Shown here in pieces: positions 33,650 through 46,100 of a DNA stretch of 64,000 bases. Within the stretch, counting starts at the first letter, position 1; each line of letters starts with the position of its first letter. This DNA comes from Elgaria multicarinata webbii (Eukaryota > Chordata > Lepidosauria > Squamata > Anguidae): the NCBI RefSeq assembly GCF_023053635.1, contig NC_086182.1, positions 2,679,001 through 2,743,000 of the forward strand, given 5' to 3'. The notes under the pieces were generated by a model. That model searched no databases. It was not told where the DNA came from and saw only the letters and a program-made list of their open reading frames with translations. The position numbers and the translations under genes are program-made.

Positions 33650-34010
33650 ATAGCTTCTCTACATGAGCAATTTATTGCACACTCATGATTGGCCATTCAC
33701 AGAAGTTTGTGTGTCTTTTACATGACACCATCAACTTCCAGGACTTCTCCTGTGCCTTCCCTTGGTATTCTTGCTTTTTTAAAAAAATCAGTGATCACTA
33801 TTTAAAATTAACAGGATATCCCCAGCATTGTGCTATAATACAGCCACTAGATGGCAATGTTTCGTTAAACTTTATGGAGAGGGGAAGTTTTCAATTACAA
33901 ATCACATAGTCAATGTTGGACAGCATCTAAAGGAATCATAGCCAATGCAGAAAGACCCCAGAAGAAGAAAGCCTGGTATGGGTGTGGTTTTTTCCCTTAA
34001 TGTAGCGAAA
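33650..34010. repeat. MITE, family D, copy 1
   Basis: It matches 47345-47695 in blocks (CATCAACTTCCAGGAC, then CCACTAGATGGC, then GGAAGTTTTCAATTACAAA, then TTTTCCCTTAA). The ends TTCTCTACAT and ATGTAGCGA are roughly inverted. Confidence 0.6.
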
Positions 34011-34596
34011 GAAAGGGATCCACATTTTCCAGTCAAAGCTCACTGACCAGAGAAGGGCTGAGTGACATTCCAGTGCCTTTCACATAAGTAACCCTTTATT
34101 TAAACATTTCTCATATGCATTTGCGTGCAGTATAAGTTCATAAGAAGAGATGTGCTGGATCAGAGCAACGGCCTTTCTAGTCCAGCATTCTTTTCCCTCA
34201 AGCTCCAACCAGCTGCCTATTGAAGGCGCCAGCATGCTGCCACCTCCTATAGTTTGGGCCTGACTCAGTGACAGGCCCAGGTTTACCCTGTGGAATGTAT
34301 GAAGTCACCCCTGGTGGGTCAGGCTACGCAGTTCATGAATTTAATAGATTTCATATAGGCATTTTTAAAGCTGGCCATTGTGTATCCACTCCATGCCCCA
34401 TCCTTCCTTACGAGTAAGAGATCCAAAACATGTCCATCATCAACAGGGGAGTTCTCACACACAAGCCCAACTGAGAGAAATTAATTCCAGTGAAGCTTGT
34501 GCAGGAGAACTTGGCACCGGGGGCTGGGGGGGACGGGGACAGGGGACGCAGCATATGGCACAACACATAGTTGAAGCTGATTGGTGGGAGACCCAG
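34011..34596. other. Intergenic stretch with a worn interspersed repeat
   Basis: 34150-34330 (GTGCTGGATCAGAGCAACGG, then AGTCCAGCATTC) looks like part of a common interspersed repeat that I cannot name. No gene is seen. Confidence 0.4.
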
Positions 34597-34925
34597 GACA
34601 AATAAGAGGAAGGACTTCTTCACAGAGCGCATAGTTAAATAATGGAACTCACTACCACAAGATGTAGTGATGGCCACCAATCTGGATGGCTTTAAAAGAG
34701 GGTTGGATAAATTCCTGGAGAAGTCCTGATAGCTATGTACTATCTCCAGTAGCAGAGGCAGTGTGCTTATGTACAACAGTTGCTGGGGAACATGGGTGGG
34801 AAGGTGTTGTTGCACCATGTCCTGCTTTGTTGGTGCCTGGATGACAGCTTGGCTGGCTGCTGTGGGAACAGAGTGCTGGACGAGACAGACCCTCGGGCTG
34901 ATCCAGCCTCAGGGCTCCTGCAGAG
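34597..34925 (+). mobile_element. CR1 3' end of a second subfamily
   Basis: The translation resembles the CR1 ORF2 C-terminus (FTERIVK-WNSLPQDVV, then ATNLDGFKRGLDKFLEKS). The 3' flank differs from the young CR1 in this window. It is followed directly by an L2-type tail. Confidence 0.75.
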
Positions 34926-34934
34926 TCTAATAAA

Positions 34935-35010
34935 AACCTCTGGGCGGTTTTTGTGAACCGCCCAGAGAGCTCCGGCTATTGGGCGGTATAGAAATGTAAT
35001 AAATAAATAA
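34935..35010 (+). mobile_element. L2-type LINE 3' tail
   Basis: GTGAACCGCCCAGAGAGCTC, then GGGCGGTATAGAAATGTAAT and a TAAA tail. Confidence 0.75.
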
Positions 35011-35739
35011 AGATTCATTGTGTCCCATTGGTCAGCTCTCTCTTAAAGTTGTGTCAAATCTGCCACCCCATCACACCTCATTTGTGTGTGTGTGTGTGTG
35101 TCGGGTGTGTGTGTGGAGTATCATGGTTTAGACCTTTATATTCCAAGGGCGCTTCCGGAGGGACAGGTCCGGCCACTGCCAGTCAAAAGACACTGTGCAA
35201 CTATTTTGTTTTCTCTTTCCTGGATTTTTTGTGGAACTAAAAGTGAAGACAACGGCGTCTGTAGTCCTGTAAAATTCCCTGAATTGGGCAGTGCGATTAC
35301 ATGGGGGAAAGCCTCATTTGCAAGCCCCCACCCCCCTCCCCAGAAGAGCAGCTCCCTTGTCCTATAACCTTTAGACATCTTGTCCATCCCCCACCCCCCA
35401 CCCCCTGGAGGCCCCGAGGCAGTCATGAACGGGTGCCACGGATATGCCTGAGTCAGCAAGGGCCAAGCACCCCCCCCCCGCTCCCCCTCGGACTGTAGGT
35501 TCTGTCTTTAAATAACGAAGCATTGATTTATTGAACAAAGGTGCGGAAATTAAATGGCCAGCGGTGGAGAAGCGGACAGCTGGCGTTCTGCCATGGGGGC
35601 AGCCCAGCCGCGGGCAGCAGGACGCAAAGCCCCCCCCCTTTCAAAAGGGTCTATTGATTGTCTTGGAGGCATCGAGAAATCGGCTTCCAATCCTTTTATT
35701 AACCAGAAAAGAAGAGCGCAGCCCCCCACTGCAATGACC
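35011..35739. other. Upstream flank of the filament gene with a GT microsatellite
   Basis: A GT repeat of about 30 bases occupies 35082-35112. GC content and C-runs rise towards the CpG island of the next gene. No gene is seen. Confidence 0.5.
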
Positions 35740-36271
35740 CCCCCGCCGCCGCCGCCCTTGCTCTGATCCTGTAGACACGTGGGTGTAACAAAGGTGCTCA
35801 GAGGAACATCCCCACCCCCACCCCCCAGCAGCAGCCTCCGCCACCTCTTGCTTTCGAGACCGCTGTCCCCGCGTGGGCCGCGGCAGAACCTCGCAGGTGC
35901 AGCTTGCAGGGCTCTGGCGAAAGCGAGGCCCCCGGGGACCGACGCCGAGTCCCTTCCGAAAGGAGCCCTTCCCAGGCGCGGGCGAATGCGGTTGCCCACC
36001 CCCAAGAGGAGCTCCCCAGGGCAGCTCGGGGCCCCGATTCCCGTTCCTTGCCTTCCATGCCTTTTGCGTTCGCCCCCCCCCCCCTTCCAGTTGGGTTTTG
36101 CGATGTGGAATCCCACGCGAAGGTTCCTTGGAGCGCTCTCGCATCCGCGGCCGGCCCCTCCCGGCTGAGGCCCGCAGCACTTGCTGGCGGTAACGCGCCT
36201 CCCCGCACCCCCTCCCTTCGGCCTCGCAATTGGCTGCTCGACTGCCTCGGCCGCTGCGGCGCCCCCTCGCC

Positions 36272-36278
36272 TATAAAA
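36272..36278 (+). promoter_or_regulatory. TATA box of the filament gene
   Basis: TATAAAA sits in otherwise GC-rich DNA, 119 bases before the ATG. With usual spacing, transcription would start near 36300, giving a leader of roughly 95 bases. Confidence 0.75.
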
Positions 36279-36396
36279 GCGCCGCCGGAGCGCGGCGCCG
36301 CGTCTTCCGCCCCGCGCCGTCGAAGAGCCGAGGCGCCGCGCCTCCCTCGGCTCTAGAGCGGCATCGGACGCCTCCCCCCCCCCCCCGCCACGCACC

Positions 36397-37149
36397 ATGA
36401 GCTACGGCCGGGAGCTGCTCTTCCCCGCCTCGCCCTACGGCCGGAGCCTGCTGTGCGGCCCGATGCCGGCGGGCGGAGGCCGGGCGGGGGCGGCGTCGGG
36501 GCTGCTACTGGGCCCGCCGCCGCCCCCCGCCGCCGCTCCGGCCCCGCGCGGCGCCCCCCGCTCGTGCTACTCGTCGTCGTACCGCCGGCTGCCGGCGCCC
36601 AGCAGCTCGCTGGACCACCTGGAGGCGCTGCTGGCCGGGGCAGCGCCGTCGAGCGCGCGGAGCAGCGAGCTGAAGCTGGCGCGCAGCAGCGAGAAGGAGC
36701 AGCTGCAGGGCCTCAACGACCGCTTCGTCGCCTACATCGAGAAGGTGCGCCAGCTGGAGCAGCACAACCGGCTGCTGGAGGCCGAGGTGGCGGCGCTGCG
36801 GCAGCGCCAGGCCGAGCCGTCGCGCCTGCAGCGGCTCTACGAGCAGCAGGTCCGCGAGCTGCGCGCCCAGGCGGAGACGCTGCGCCGCGACGGCGCTCGG
36901 GCGGCGCTGGAGAGCCAGCAGCTGGGCCGCGCCCTGCAGCGCCTGCGGGACCAGGCGGCGCACGAGGCGCAGCGCCGCGCCGAGGCCGAGCAGGCCCTGC
37001 GCGACGCCCGCCAGGACGCCCAGCGCGACGCCCTCGCGCGCCGCGACCTGGAGAAGCAGGTGGAGGCGCTGCGCGACGAGATCGCCTTCCTGCGCCGCGT
37101 GCACGGCGAGGAGCTGGCTGAGCTGCAGGCCGAGCTGCAGGGCGCGCAG
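36397..37149 (+). CDS. INA: Filament gene exon 1: head, coil 1A and coil 1B (251 codons)
   Basis: The start is the ATG after a C-run, opening MSYGREL. No upstream in-frame ATG fits a filament head. The head holds Ala/Pro-rich and Ser/Tyr/Arg-rich stretches ([10 protein letters not shown]) of the kind phosphorylated in other filament heads. Coil 1A begins near residue 99, coil 1B runs to about 245. The exon ends in phase 0 after LQGAQ at donor GTGCGT. The third codon position is almost always G or C, far more than in exons 2-4. Confidence 0.9.
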
Positions 37150-40100
37150 GTGCGTAGGGCGCAGGCGGGCCGGGGAGAGCGGGCGGGCGGGCGGCCGTCT
37201 CCGGGCCGGCCACTCCGTCTCAAAAGGGACGTGGCGACCCAAGAGACTGATGCATCGTCGTGTGCAGGACGCGAACAGCGAGAGGCTTCTCCCGTCCCCT
37301 GGATGAGGACTCCGGGCGACTCAGTGAAGAGATTCGGGACAGGCCAAGGGAGGGGCGAGTCCAGGCGTCTACGGGGCCACCTGCGGGAATTCCCCGCTGC
37401 AGCAGGAGCGCTGGCCTCCCGCTCAGATGGGGTTAAAACATGGTTTCGTGGAAGGGGGGGGGTTCCCTCTCCATGGCCACTAGCGTGATGGCTGGATGCA
37501 GGGGAGCAGTAGTGGGGGGGGGGGGGGCGTTTGGCACCATGCGCTGCTCTTGAGGGCTTTCTGAAAGCACCTGGTTTGGGGGCTAGATGTCAGGTGCACC
37601 TGAGAAATGGCATGGAATGCAAACGCAACAACAAAAGAGTCTTGGCGCACCTTAAAGTCTTACGCATTCGTTCTGGCAGGAGCTTTTGTGGCCACTGACC
37701 ACTTCGCCACTCGCGCCTGATGAAGCGGACAACAACGGTGTCCACAAAAGCTCCTGCCAGAACGAATGCGTTTAGCGTTGAAGGTGCCACAAGACGCCTT
37801 GTTTCTGCGTTGCCTTCCTCTCCTTCCTCCAGCTTGCACTCAGTTGGCTGACAGGAGGTCCCCCTCGCTGGTTGGCTGCTAACCAAAATGGCATTGGAAA
37901 AGGGTTCAACTGCCCACAGCCAGTGGGACCAACAGCAAGAGATGCCCGCAGAGCTTTGGCAGTTCTAGGCCTCTGCTCTTACCATGGCAACTGTGCCTCT
38001 GCTCTCTGGACCAGCTTTCCTCTGGCACTGGTTCCTCTCTATTCGGCCCTGGTTAGGCCTCATCTAGAGTATTGTGTCCAGTTCTGGGCTCCACAATTCA
38101 AGAAGGACGCAGACAAGCTGGAGCATGTTCAGAGGAGGGCAACCAGGATGATCAGGGGTCTGGAAACAAAGCCCTATGAAGAGAGACTGAAACAACTGGG
38201 CATGTTTAGCCTGGAGAAGAGAAGATTGAGGGGAGACATGCACTCTTCAAATACTTAAAAGGTTGTCTCACAGAGGAGGGCCAGGATCTCTTCTTGATCC
38301 TCCCAGAGTGCAGGACACGGAATAACGGGCTCAAGTTAAAGGAAGCCAGATTCCAGCTGGACATCAGGAAAAACTTCCTGACTGTTAGAGCAGTACGACA
38401 ATGGAACCAATGACCTAGGGAGGTTGTGAGCTCTCCCACACTAGAGGCCTTCAAGAGGCAGCTGGACAAGCATCTGTCAGGGATGCTTTAGGGTGGATTT
38501 CTGCATTGAGCAGGGGGTTGAACTCGATGGCCTTGTAGGCCCCTTCCAACTCTGCAATTCTATGATTCTTCCTCGCCATTTTGAAGCTGCAGAGTTCAGC
38601 AGGGGGTCGTTCCAATTTCCTGCCCCTCCCCAGTTCTGTGGAAGGCAGGCTGGAGGTGGTTTGGTGTGTCTTGATCAGGGTTGGCCAAGCCAGCCACCTC
38701 CCCGTAGGCCTTTCTCACAAGCAAAAGGTCACTTGCACAGAATGCACACAAGCAGTTGCCTGGGGCAGCAGGAGCCTTCAGGGTGCCTGTGAACGGCGGT
38801 CCGAGGGGAGCGTTGTTCTTCCGTTGCAGGTGTTTGCGTGGCAGAATCTTCCTTGCCAGCCCTGGGGCTGCAGTCCCAGGCTCACCTGTACAGCTGGGGG
38901 TTGACTAGCGCAAGGCTGCTCCTCCAGATTGGCGTCATCTGCAGGTACCATCAGTGCACATTTGAAAACTGCCAGGTTATTCTTGTATTCTCCTTCTGTG
39001 CTGTTAGTTGTGCTTCCTTGGTTTTGTTTTTGACTTTCTGCACCTTCAGTACTTTGACTTGGAAATGTGGCCTACAAGCGTTCAGTTTTCCATTGTATTT
39101 CACCTATGGGGTAGGCCATTCAGTTCTCTGGGTGGGCTTTTTCTCTCTCTCCATGTTCAATAGCTGCAGGACTTGCCCAACCGCAGAGACAACCCAGAAA
39201 TGCCAGGGGCTCCTGCCTCCGCTGTGCAGATGCCTTGGGGCATGTGAGGGGGGAGAGAGGTTGCCTTCGCCTTTGGGAGAGAAGCACAAGTGCAGCATAG
39301 CACAGCTGGCAGCCCCTTTGAGGAGTTTCTCTGGGAGTTAACACTTCTAGAAAGGGGAAGATGCTACAAACTTTACAAATGAAAACCAGAACGTTGGGCC
39401 CTGTGCTACTGCGATAAGACACAAAGGGTGTGTGTGCACAGTTCTTATTCTCTAGCATAGGAAAAGCCCTTGGGCTGCTCCTTAATAACTGTTAAAAAAA
39501 AAATGAACAAACCCAGACCTCTGTCGTGAATGCCATTAGTCTTGCTGCTTTTCTGAAGCTCAGCTGCTGCCCTTCAATTGTGTCGGAAAGGTCAAGGTCC
39601 TTATTGATGTGTGCAGGAACCCTCTATCACGCGGTGAATTGGTTTTGCCCGGCCTTATGCTGCTTGATGCACTAGGCATCAAGGAAGCATTCGATTTTTC
39701 TCCTTTGTCCAGTGGAGTTTAAGGTGACCGTGTCAGGCCAGCTCCTGCGCTTCTCAGAGGCTGCTTGGAAAAGCAGTCCTCTGGCTCGGCGTGGGTCGCT
39801 TGGCTTGAAACTGGCAGCTCCAACAAGCCCGTGTGCCGGCAGAGCTGTTTTTGTGATCCAGCTGTAGATGCTCTCCTTGTGTTTTGCCTCTTTTGTGCTT
39901 CTTGCAAAACCTGGAGCAGGTGTGGCTGGCCGTTCCCTCCACGCCTGAAACCCCCTCCCAGAACACTGATGTGGGGGGCCGTCTCTCACCCCCTCAAAGC
40001 ACTGCGTTTCTGTAAACCTTTGTCTTACCGTTTTTATCCTCCCTCCCAATCTAAATTGAGCCTAAGTCCATGTAGCTGCAGTTCCATCCTTTGCTACCCT

Positions 40101-43100
40101 GCCTCTCTCATCCCTTCTCTCTCGTCTCCTCTGCCGTTGAAATTTAGAGTGTAAACTCATTGGGGCAGAGAACTATCTGCCTACTTGAATAACTCCGTGA
40201 AGCTCCAACTGCATTCAGGATGCTTTATAAAAATGTGATCGCTCATGGCAGTAATATCCTTGAATACCACTGACGATGGTATCCTGGTTTGCCTCCCTGG
40301 GATGGGAATGGTGGTTACTGCGTTTCAGTGGCTCTATTCTCACCTGAGTGACTGGTACCAGAAGGTGGTGCAGGGGCGGGGGTGCTGTTCCTGGTCTGTC
40401 CCTTGGCACATGTGCTACGGGGGTTCCACAAGACTCCATTCCGCTATTCACAATCTAGATGAAGCTGTTAGGTGAGGTCTGCTGAAGAGCTGGAGCAAAG
40501 TGCCATCAGCTGTGTTGGGACTGCAACACCCATGATTCCCAGTCAGCGTGGCCGTGGAGTTGCAGCAACACATCTGGAAGGCCCCAGGTTGGGAAAGACT
40601 GCTTTAAAGGGTGTAGGCAGTTAGAAAAGGCTTTCTTTAAATCCATCTCACTGGTTGACCTTGAATTCCAGGGTTCCTACGTTCCCTGTAGCATAGGGGC
40701 ATCAAGCCTTTTTCAGCTCTAGGGCTGAATTCAGTTTGGCAGAAGCTTTTGGCGGGGTGGGGGTGGGGTGTTCCACTGCTAGTGGGGGCTGAAGGCGAAA
40801 TGGGCTGAGGCCAAAAGATTAGCATGTTTTAGCTCAGAAGTCTTACTGCTAGGAGGTCGCCCTGAAGAGCGGCATGCCAACCTTTTAGAACGGGGGGAGG
40901 GGGGGAAGCCACCAATTGGGGCCATTTGGGGGCCATCAGAGGGCTGGGTTGGGGCCCCAACTGGGCCAGATTTGGCCTGAGCACCTGAGGTTCAGGCCTC
41001 CTGCTGTAGCGAAAGGACGGCAGAGCAGACTCTTTGGGCACCTCAACTCAGTGAAAACGGCGGAGCGCAAGGCAGGGGGTGCCATACTAGTTATTCCGTG
41101 GTCCGTGCTCCTGATGGGCTTCCGTCCCTGCTTTTCCTCTCCAGGTCTCCGTAGAGATCGACGTCAGCAAGCCCGACCTTACGGAGGCCTTGAAGGAGAT
41201 CCGCACGCAGTACGAAGTCCTCTCTGCCAGGAACCAGCAGTCCGCTGAGGAGTGGTACAAATCCAAATTCGCCAATTTCACGGAAGAGGCGGCCCGCAGC
41301 AGCGACAGCATCCGCCAGGCCAAGGAGGAGATTTTCGAGTACCGCCGGCAGCTGCAAGCCAGGAACCTCGAGGTGGAGTCTCTGCGCAGCGCCAATGAGT
41401 CCCTGGAGAGGCAGCTGCAGGTGGCCGAGGAGAGGAGCAGCGAGGAGATCCACCGCCTACAGGTGAGGAGGCCTCCGGAGGGGCGCGGCGGGCAGGGGTT
41501 CACAAACCCCCAAACTGCAGAATTATTATTTATTTATTTATTTATTTATATAGCACCATCAATGTACATGGTGCTGTGCAGAGTAAAACAGTAAATAGCA
41601 AGACCCTGCCGCATAGGCTTACATTCTAATAAAATCATAATAAAACAATAAGGAGGGGAAGAGAATGCACCAAACAGGCACTGGGTAGGGTAAAACTAGC
41701 AGTATAAAGTCAGATCAAAATCAAGTTTTAAAAGCTTTAGAAAAAAGAAAAGGTTTTAGCTGAGCTTTAAAAGCTGCAATTGAACTTGTAGTTCTCAAAT
41801 GTTCTGGAAGAGCGTTCCAGGCGTAAGGGGCAGCAGAAGAAAATGGACGAAGCCGAGCAAGGGAAGTAGAGACCCTTGGGCAGGTGAGAAACACGGCATC
41901 AGAGGAGCGAAGAGCACGAGCGGGGCAATAGTGAGATGAGAGAGGAGAGATAGGAAGGAGCTAGATGGTGAAAAGCTTTGTAGGTCAACAGGAGAAGTTT
42001 ATATTGGATTCTGAAGTGAATAGGAAGCGAGAGGCTCCCTCCAGGAGCGGGAGGGGCACCAGTGCATTTATGTCCCGCCCTTGAACTAGCAAAGCCAGAG
42101 CTGATTATTTTGAATTGGCCAACTGTGAAAAGGGCAGAAAGACCTGAGCCAGAGGAAGGTGCGCCTTTGGGAATGTTGATGAGTTTTGATTCTGTCGTCT
42201 CGTCCGTTTTTTCCTATATATTCGACCGAGGGTGGAGCCCAAGCCAGCTAGTATCCCAACGGAGGTATTTCCAGGGCAGCCTTCCAGGTGTGTTGGACTG
42301 CAAGTACCATCATTTCCATCCATCATGGCCATTGGCAGGGAATGATGGAAGTTGCATTCCAACACATCTGGAGGGCACCAAGTTGGGAAAGCCTAATCGA
42401 GGGCTATGCAAAGAAACACAAGCTGCCTCCGAAGTTAAGGTGAGCCGGACGGCTGTTGCTCGGAGGCCCCGGTGGTCGTGGCGCTTGGCCTGGCAGACGG
42501 AGCAGTGCCCTGCCCCCCCCCCAGTCCTCCGAAGCCTCGGGCGTCACCCCTGCGGGCTAGAATGGGAGCAGCAGCAAGCAGGTGCCCATCTCTTCCCTTC
42601 CCCATTCTGGTGCCCTCTCAGTGAGTTGGATGCCAACTTCCGCTGGGCCCTGGTCGCCCATCACCAGGTTGGGCAAGGCGGAATTCCCTTCTTTTGTGTT
42701 CTGGGTGTTTGCAGGCCTGGTGGATGGGCTGCTCTTCCCCCTTTGCTTCTGAGGGCGCTGTGTGGCGTTCTTCGGAGCGTGTGACTGTGTGTTCTGCACG
42801 CACACACAAACACACAAGGAGGAGAAGCATCCAAAACAGGACAGAAAAAAGAGAAATGGGTTCTCGGGATGGAAATTATTTTCACGAACCTCGATGCGTT
42901 TTGGCCTATACTTTCTTCAAAGGCCTTCCTCAAGGGGCTGCGACATTAATCATACAATAAAATACATTAAGGTAACACATACCGTATTTCTTCGATTGTA
43001 AGAGGCCATCGATTCTAAGGCGCACACTAATTTCAGTACCACCAACAGGGGGAAAAAGCTTTGATTCGAAGAAAAAATAAATTTCTTTGAACATCTTTTA

Positions 43101-46100
43101 TGAGTAGAATTTCTTAGAAATGTCTTAGAAATTTCTTAGAAAGAGCTGGGTTTTGGTGCCACTGGGCTGGGAGGGGCTTAGGGGTAAGCAAAAATCCAGG
43201 CGTGTACCCTCCCAGCTCCTCCTTGCGGCTCGCGGCTGCTGCAGGAATTTCCTCTTTTGGAGGCCTGCCTGCACGAGGAGAGAGACGACTGGAGCTGGAG
43301 CTGCCGCGTGAGAGCAGCTTCGGTGGAGCAGCACTTCTCTAGCCTCTGGGCACAGGTTTTTCCGCGGGCGTGAGGAGTTCCAGGTGGGACGCGCGCTTCC
43401 CAGCGCGGCGGCTGTGGGGGGGGGACCCGGTGCTGGGGGGGGTGAGCCTCCTGACTCTTGAAGCCGCGTGTCTTCCCGGCACAGCTGACGAGGGCCGGAG
43501 CTGCACGGGGCGCGCTGTAGGCCCCAATCAGCCTGCAAAGCAATCTTAAAAAGCCCGGCTTGCTCAGCTTTGTAAAAGCAATAAAGCTAGAGAGAATGGA
43601 TGTTTCAGACCCTTTTTTAATAGGATAGAGTCTTTTTGCATCTACCATATTGCTTCGATTCTTAGACACCATCGATTCTAAGACGCACCCCATTTTTAGA
43701 GCTGTTTATTTAGGGGGAAAAGTGCGTCTTAGAATCGAAGAAATACGGTAACGCTGTCCTGTGTGAGTGAAGGCGTGTGCTGCAGTCACCCTCGGCACCG
43801 TCTGTGCCGCAGTGCACACTTACAGACCCCTGAAGGGGATGCAGTCGTCTGACTCTGTCGTCTGACTCTGTCCCTGCACACACACACACCCCAGAGTCAA
43901 ACTGTTTTGACCGTAAAGTTGGGAAGTTGGCAACCTGACAACCGAAGGTGCTGCTGCAGGTGCCGACATGCACAAAAACGTTTCCCTTTAAAATTCGGGG
44001 GAAACCAGAAGGCCTTTGTGCTGTGCTGCCGAGAAGGCATTTAAGTGGACCCCTGCTGATCCCGTCCCACCTGCGAGGCAGTGCAGCCAAGCAGGGCCTC
44101 TCCTCTGACGCTCCTGGACCCCGGACGGACAGGCAGCAGGAGCCCCTGAGAAGGGACTGTGAGGGAGCAGTCGTGGGATTGTGCTGTGCGACGCATGTGC
44201 AATGACGCATGCCCACCTCCACCTCCTGTGACCCACCTGTGCCTCTCCCTTGACAAAATTTAGATTGTAGGCTTTGTAGGGCAGGGATCTATCCTTTTTG
44301 CGTGTTAAGTGCTACACATACTGATGTTGCTGTAAAAACCACGATACCTTTCAGGAGACCATTAGCCAGCTGGAAAATGCCTTGCGGACGACCAAGGGAC
44401 AGATGGCACGTCACCTCCGTGAGTACCAAGACCTGCTGAATGTGAAGATGGCCCTGGACATTGAAATCGCGGCATACAGGTAGGGGGTCTCTGCCCCAAT
44501 GTGGTCTCCTCGCATGCAGCCTGCCCTGGTAGATGTGCGAACAGTTTGGAGAAAGGGGCAGCCTTGCTGTGCATGAACCGTGACATGTTTTGGGGTTGTG
44601 GGCATAAGAACTGGCATTGCCTAAGGCCTGCCCATGACCCTGTGGTGCCTGTAAAATGGACAACTAAAATGGCATCACTCCCCATGCTAGTTTTCAGTGG
44701 GGCCCAATCCATCAGGAAAGCTCTCCTGCACACACAAGTCTCACAGAAACACACAGCAGTGCAGAAGAGCACGAGGCTCGGTTGAACCCTTCTCCTGACC
44801 TGCTTGTTTCCTACGAGCACTGTAGGGCTTTTGTTTTTTATCTGTAGGGAGAATCCCCAAACTAGACCTGCCCCCCTGACCCCCACCTACAGCCTGAGCC
44901 GGTGCAGTTGAGAAGCTGTACACTTTCCTGCAGAGAAGGACCCTGCGCCAGGGACATCCCTACAGGTGGGATTAGAGGTCTTACAGTGTTCCTGGACCTC
45001 ATGGGTACCATTACTTACTTGTGTTCCTGGACCTCATGGGTACCATTAGACAACCACAAAGCAGCTTGGAGGAAGACCTGCTTTGCAGGCGACATGTGGA
45101 GGCTGGGAGGGGGCCACTGCTTTACCTCTGCGAGTCCCCGCCCCCACCTGCCAGTTTCCCTGCTTGAGATTAAAGCCAATGCATTATCCGTGGGGCTGCC
45201 TTTGAAAATGGTCTGGGAAGTTCAGCTGGTCCAAAATAGGGCAGCAAGATTGTTAACTGGCCAAGGTGATCATATTATGCCTGTCTATTTCCATCTGCAC
45301 TGGCTGCCCAGTCCATTTCCAGGCCTGAACCAAAGTGGTGTTAACATTCATTCAGAGCCCTAAAGGGCTTGGGTCCAGGTTCCTCCCATATATATACCTG
45401 CCTAGACCCTAAGATGATTCTCAGTAGTCCGGGAGCCCCCGCCAAAGGAAGTGAGGTGGGCAACTGCTAAGAAGAGGGCCTTTTCTGTTGTGGCACCCTG
45501 GTTGTGGAATGAGCTTCCCAGAGAGGCTCGCCTGGTGCCTGTGTTGAACTGCTTTTGTACCTTCTGATTTTCCCAGGTATTTTTGTCTTTCAGTTTCTTT
45601 TGTTTTAGATCTGTTACTGTGTTTTAAATGTTTGCATTGCTGCTAGGTTTAATTTTGTTTTTTTTATTTTATACTGTAGTTTTAAACTTTTATATTGTGT
45701 TTCATTGTGTTGCTTTTTATGGTTTTAACTGTGATGTGCCCAAAGAGTTTCAGGTATTGGGTGATATAGAAATGTAATTAAATAATTAACTAAATCAGCG
45801 CCTGGGGGCCGTGTCTGTGGAGTGAGGGAGTTGCTGGGGGAAAGAGGCAGACGCAGGAGGGCTACGCTGCCCCCCCCCAATCCCCCATGTATCTTCGGAA
45901 GTCACACACACCACAGTCCTTTGCAGCAACCCGTTTGCCAAGCAGTTGCCTAATTCCTGCCCCCAAAGTGCCAACCTTGGCAGCTCTGCTGTGGAATTCT
46001 GTTAGACGAGAGAAGGTCTGGGTTGGGTTGATGGTGTGCGCTTTAAAATCTGAGGTGTTGATTTAACCTTGCGTGAAAGGAGGGAGAGATTGTCTCTGGT

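Larger units (their letters stand above)
35740..37240 (+). promoter_or_regulatory. CpG island spanning the filament gene promoter and exon 1
   Basis: This is GC-rich and CpG-dense, with CCGCC and GGCGG elements, and extends through exon 1 and a little into intron 1. The antisense and alternative frames here are long only because stop codons are rare at this base composition. Confidence 0.85.

Noticed and set aside
35550-36398. 282-codon open frame antisense to the filament promoter
   Set aside because: It is Gly/Ala/Arg-rich because of the CpG island, has no domain, and ends just at the sense ATG. Base composition explains the lack of stops.
36505-37242. 245-codon open frame antisense to exon 1
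   Set aside because: It is Leu/Gln/Arg-rich, exactly the mirror of a GC-rich coiled-coil exon. It is a shadow of the real reading frame.
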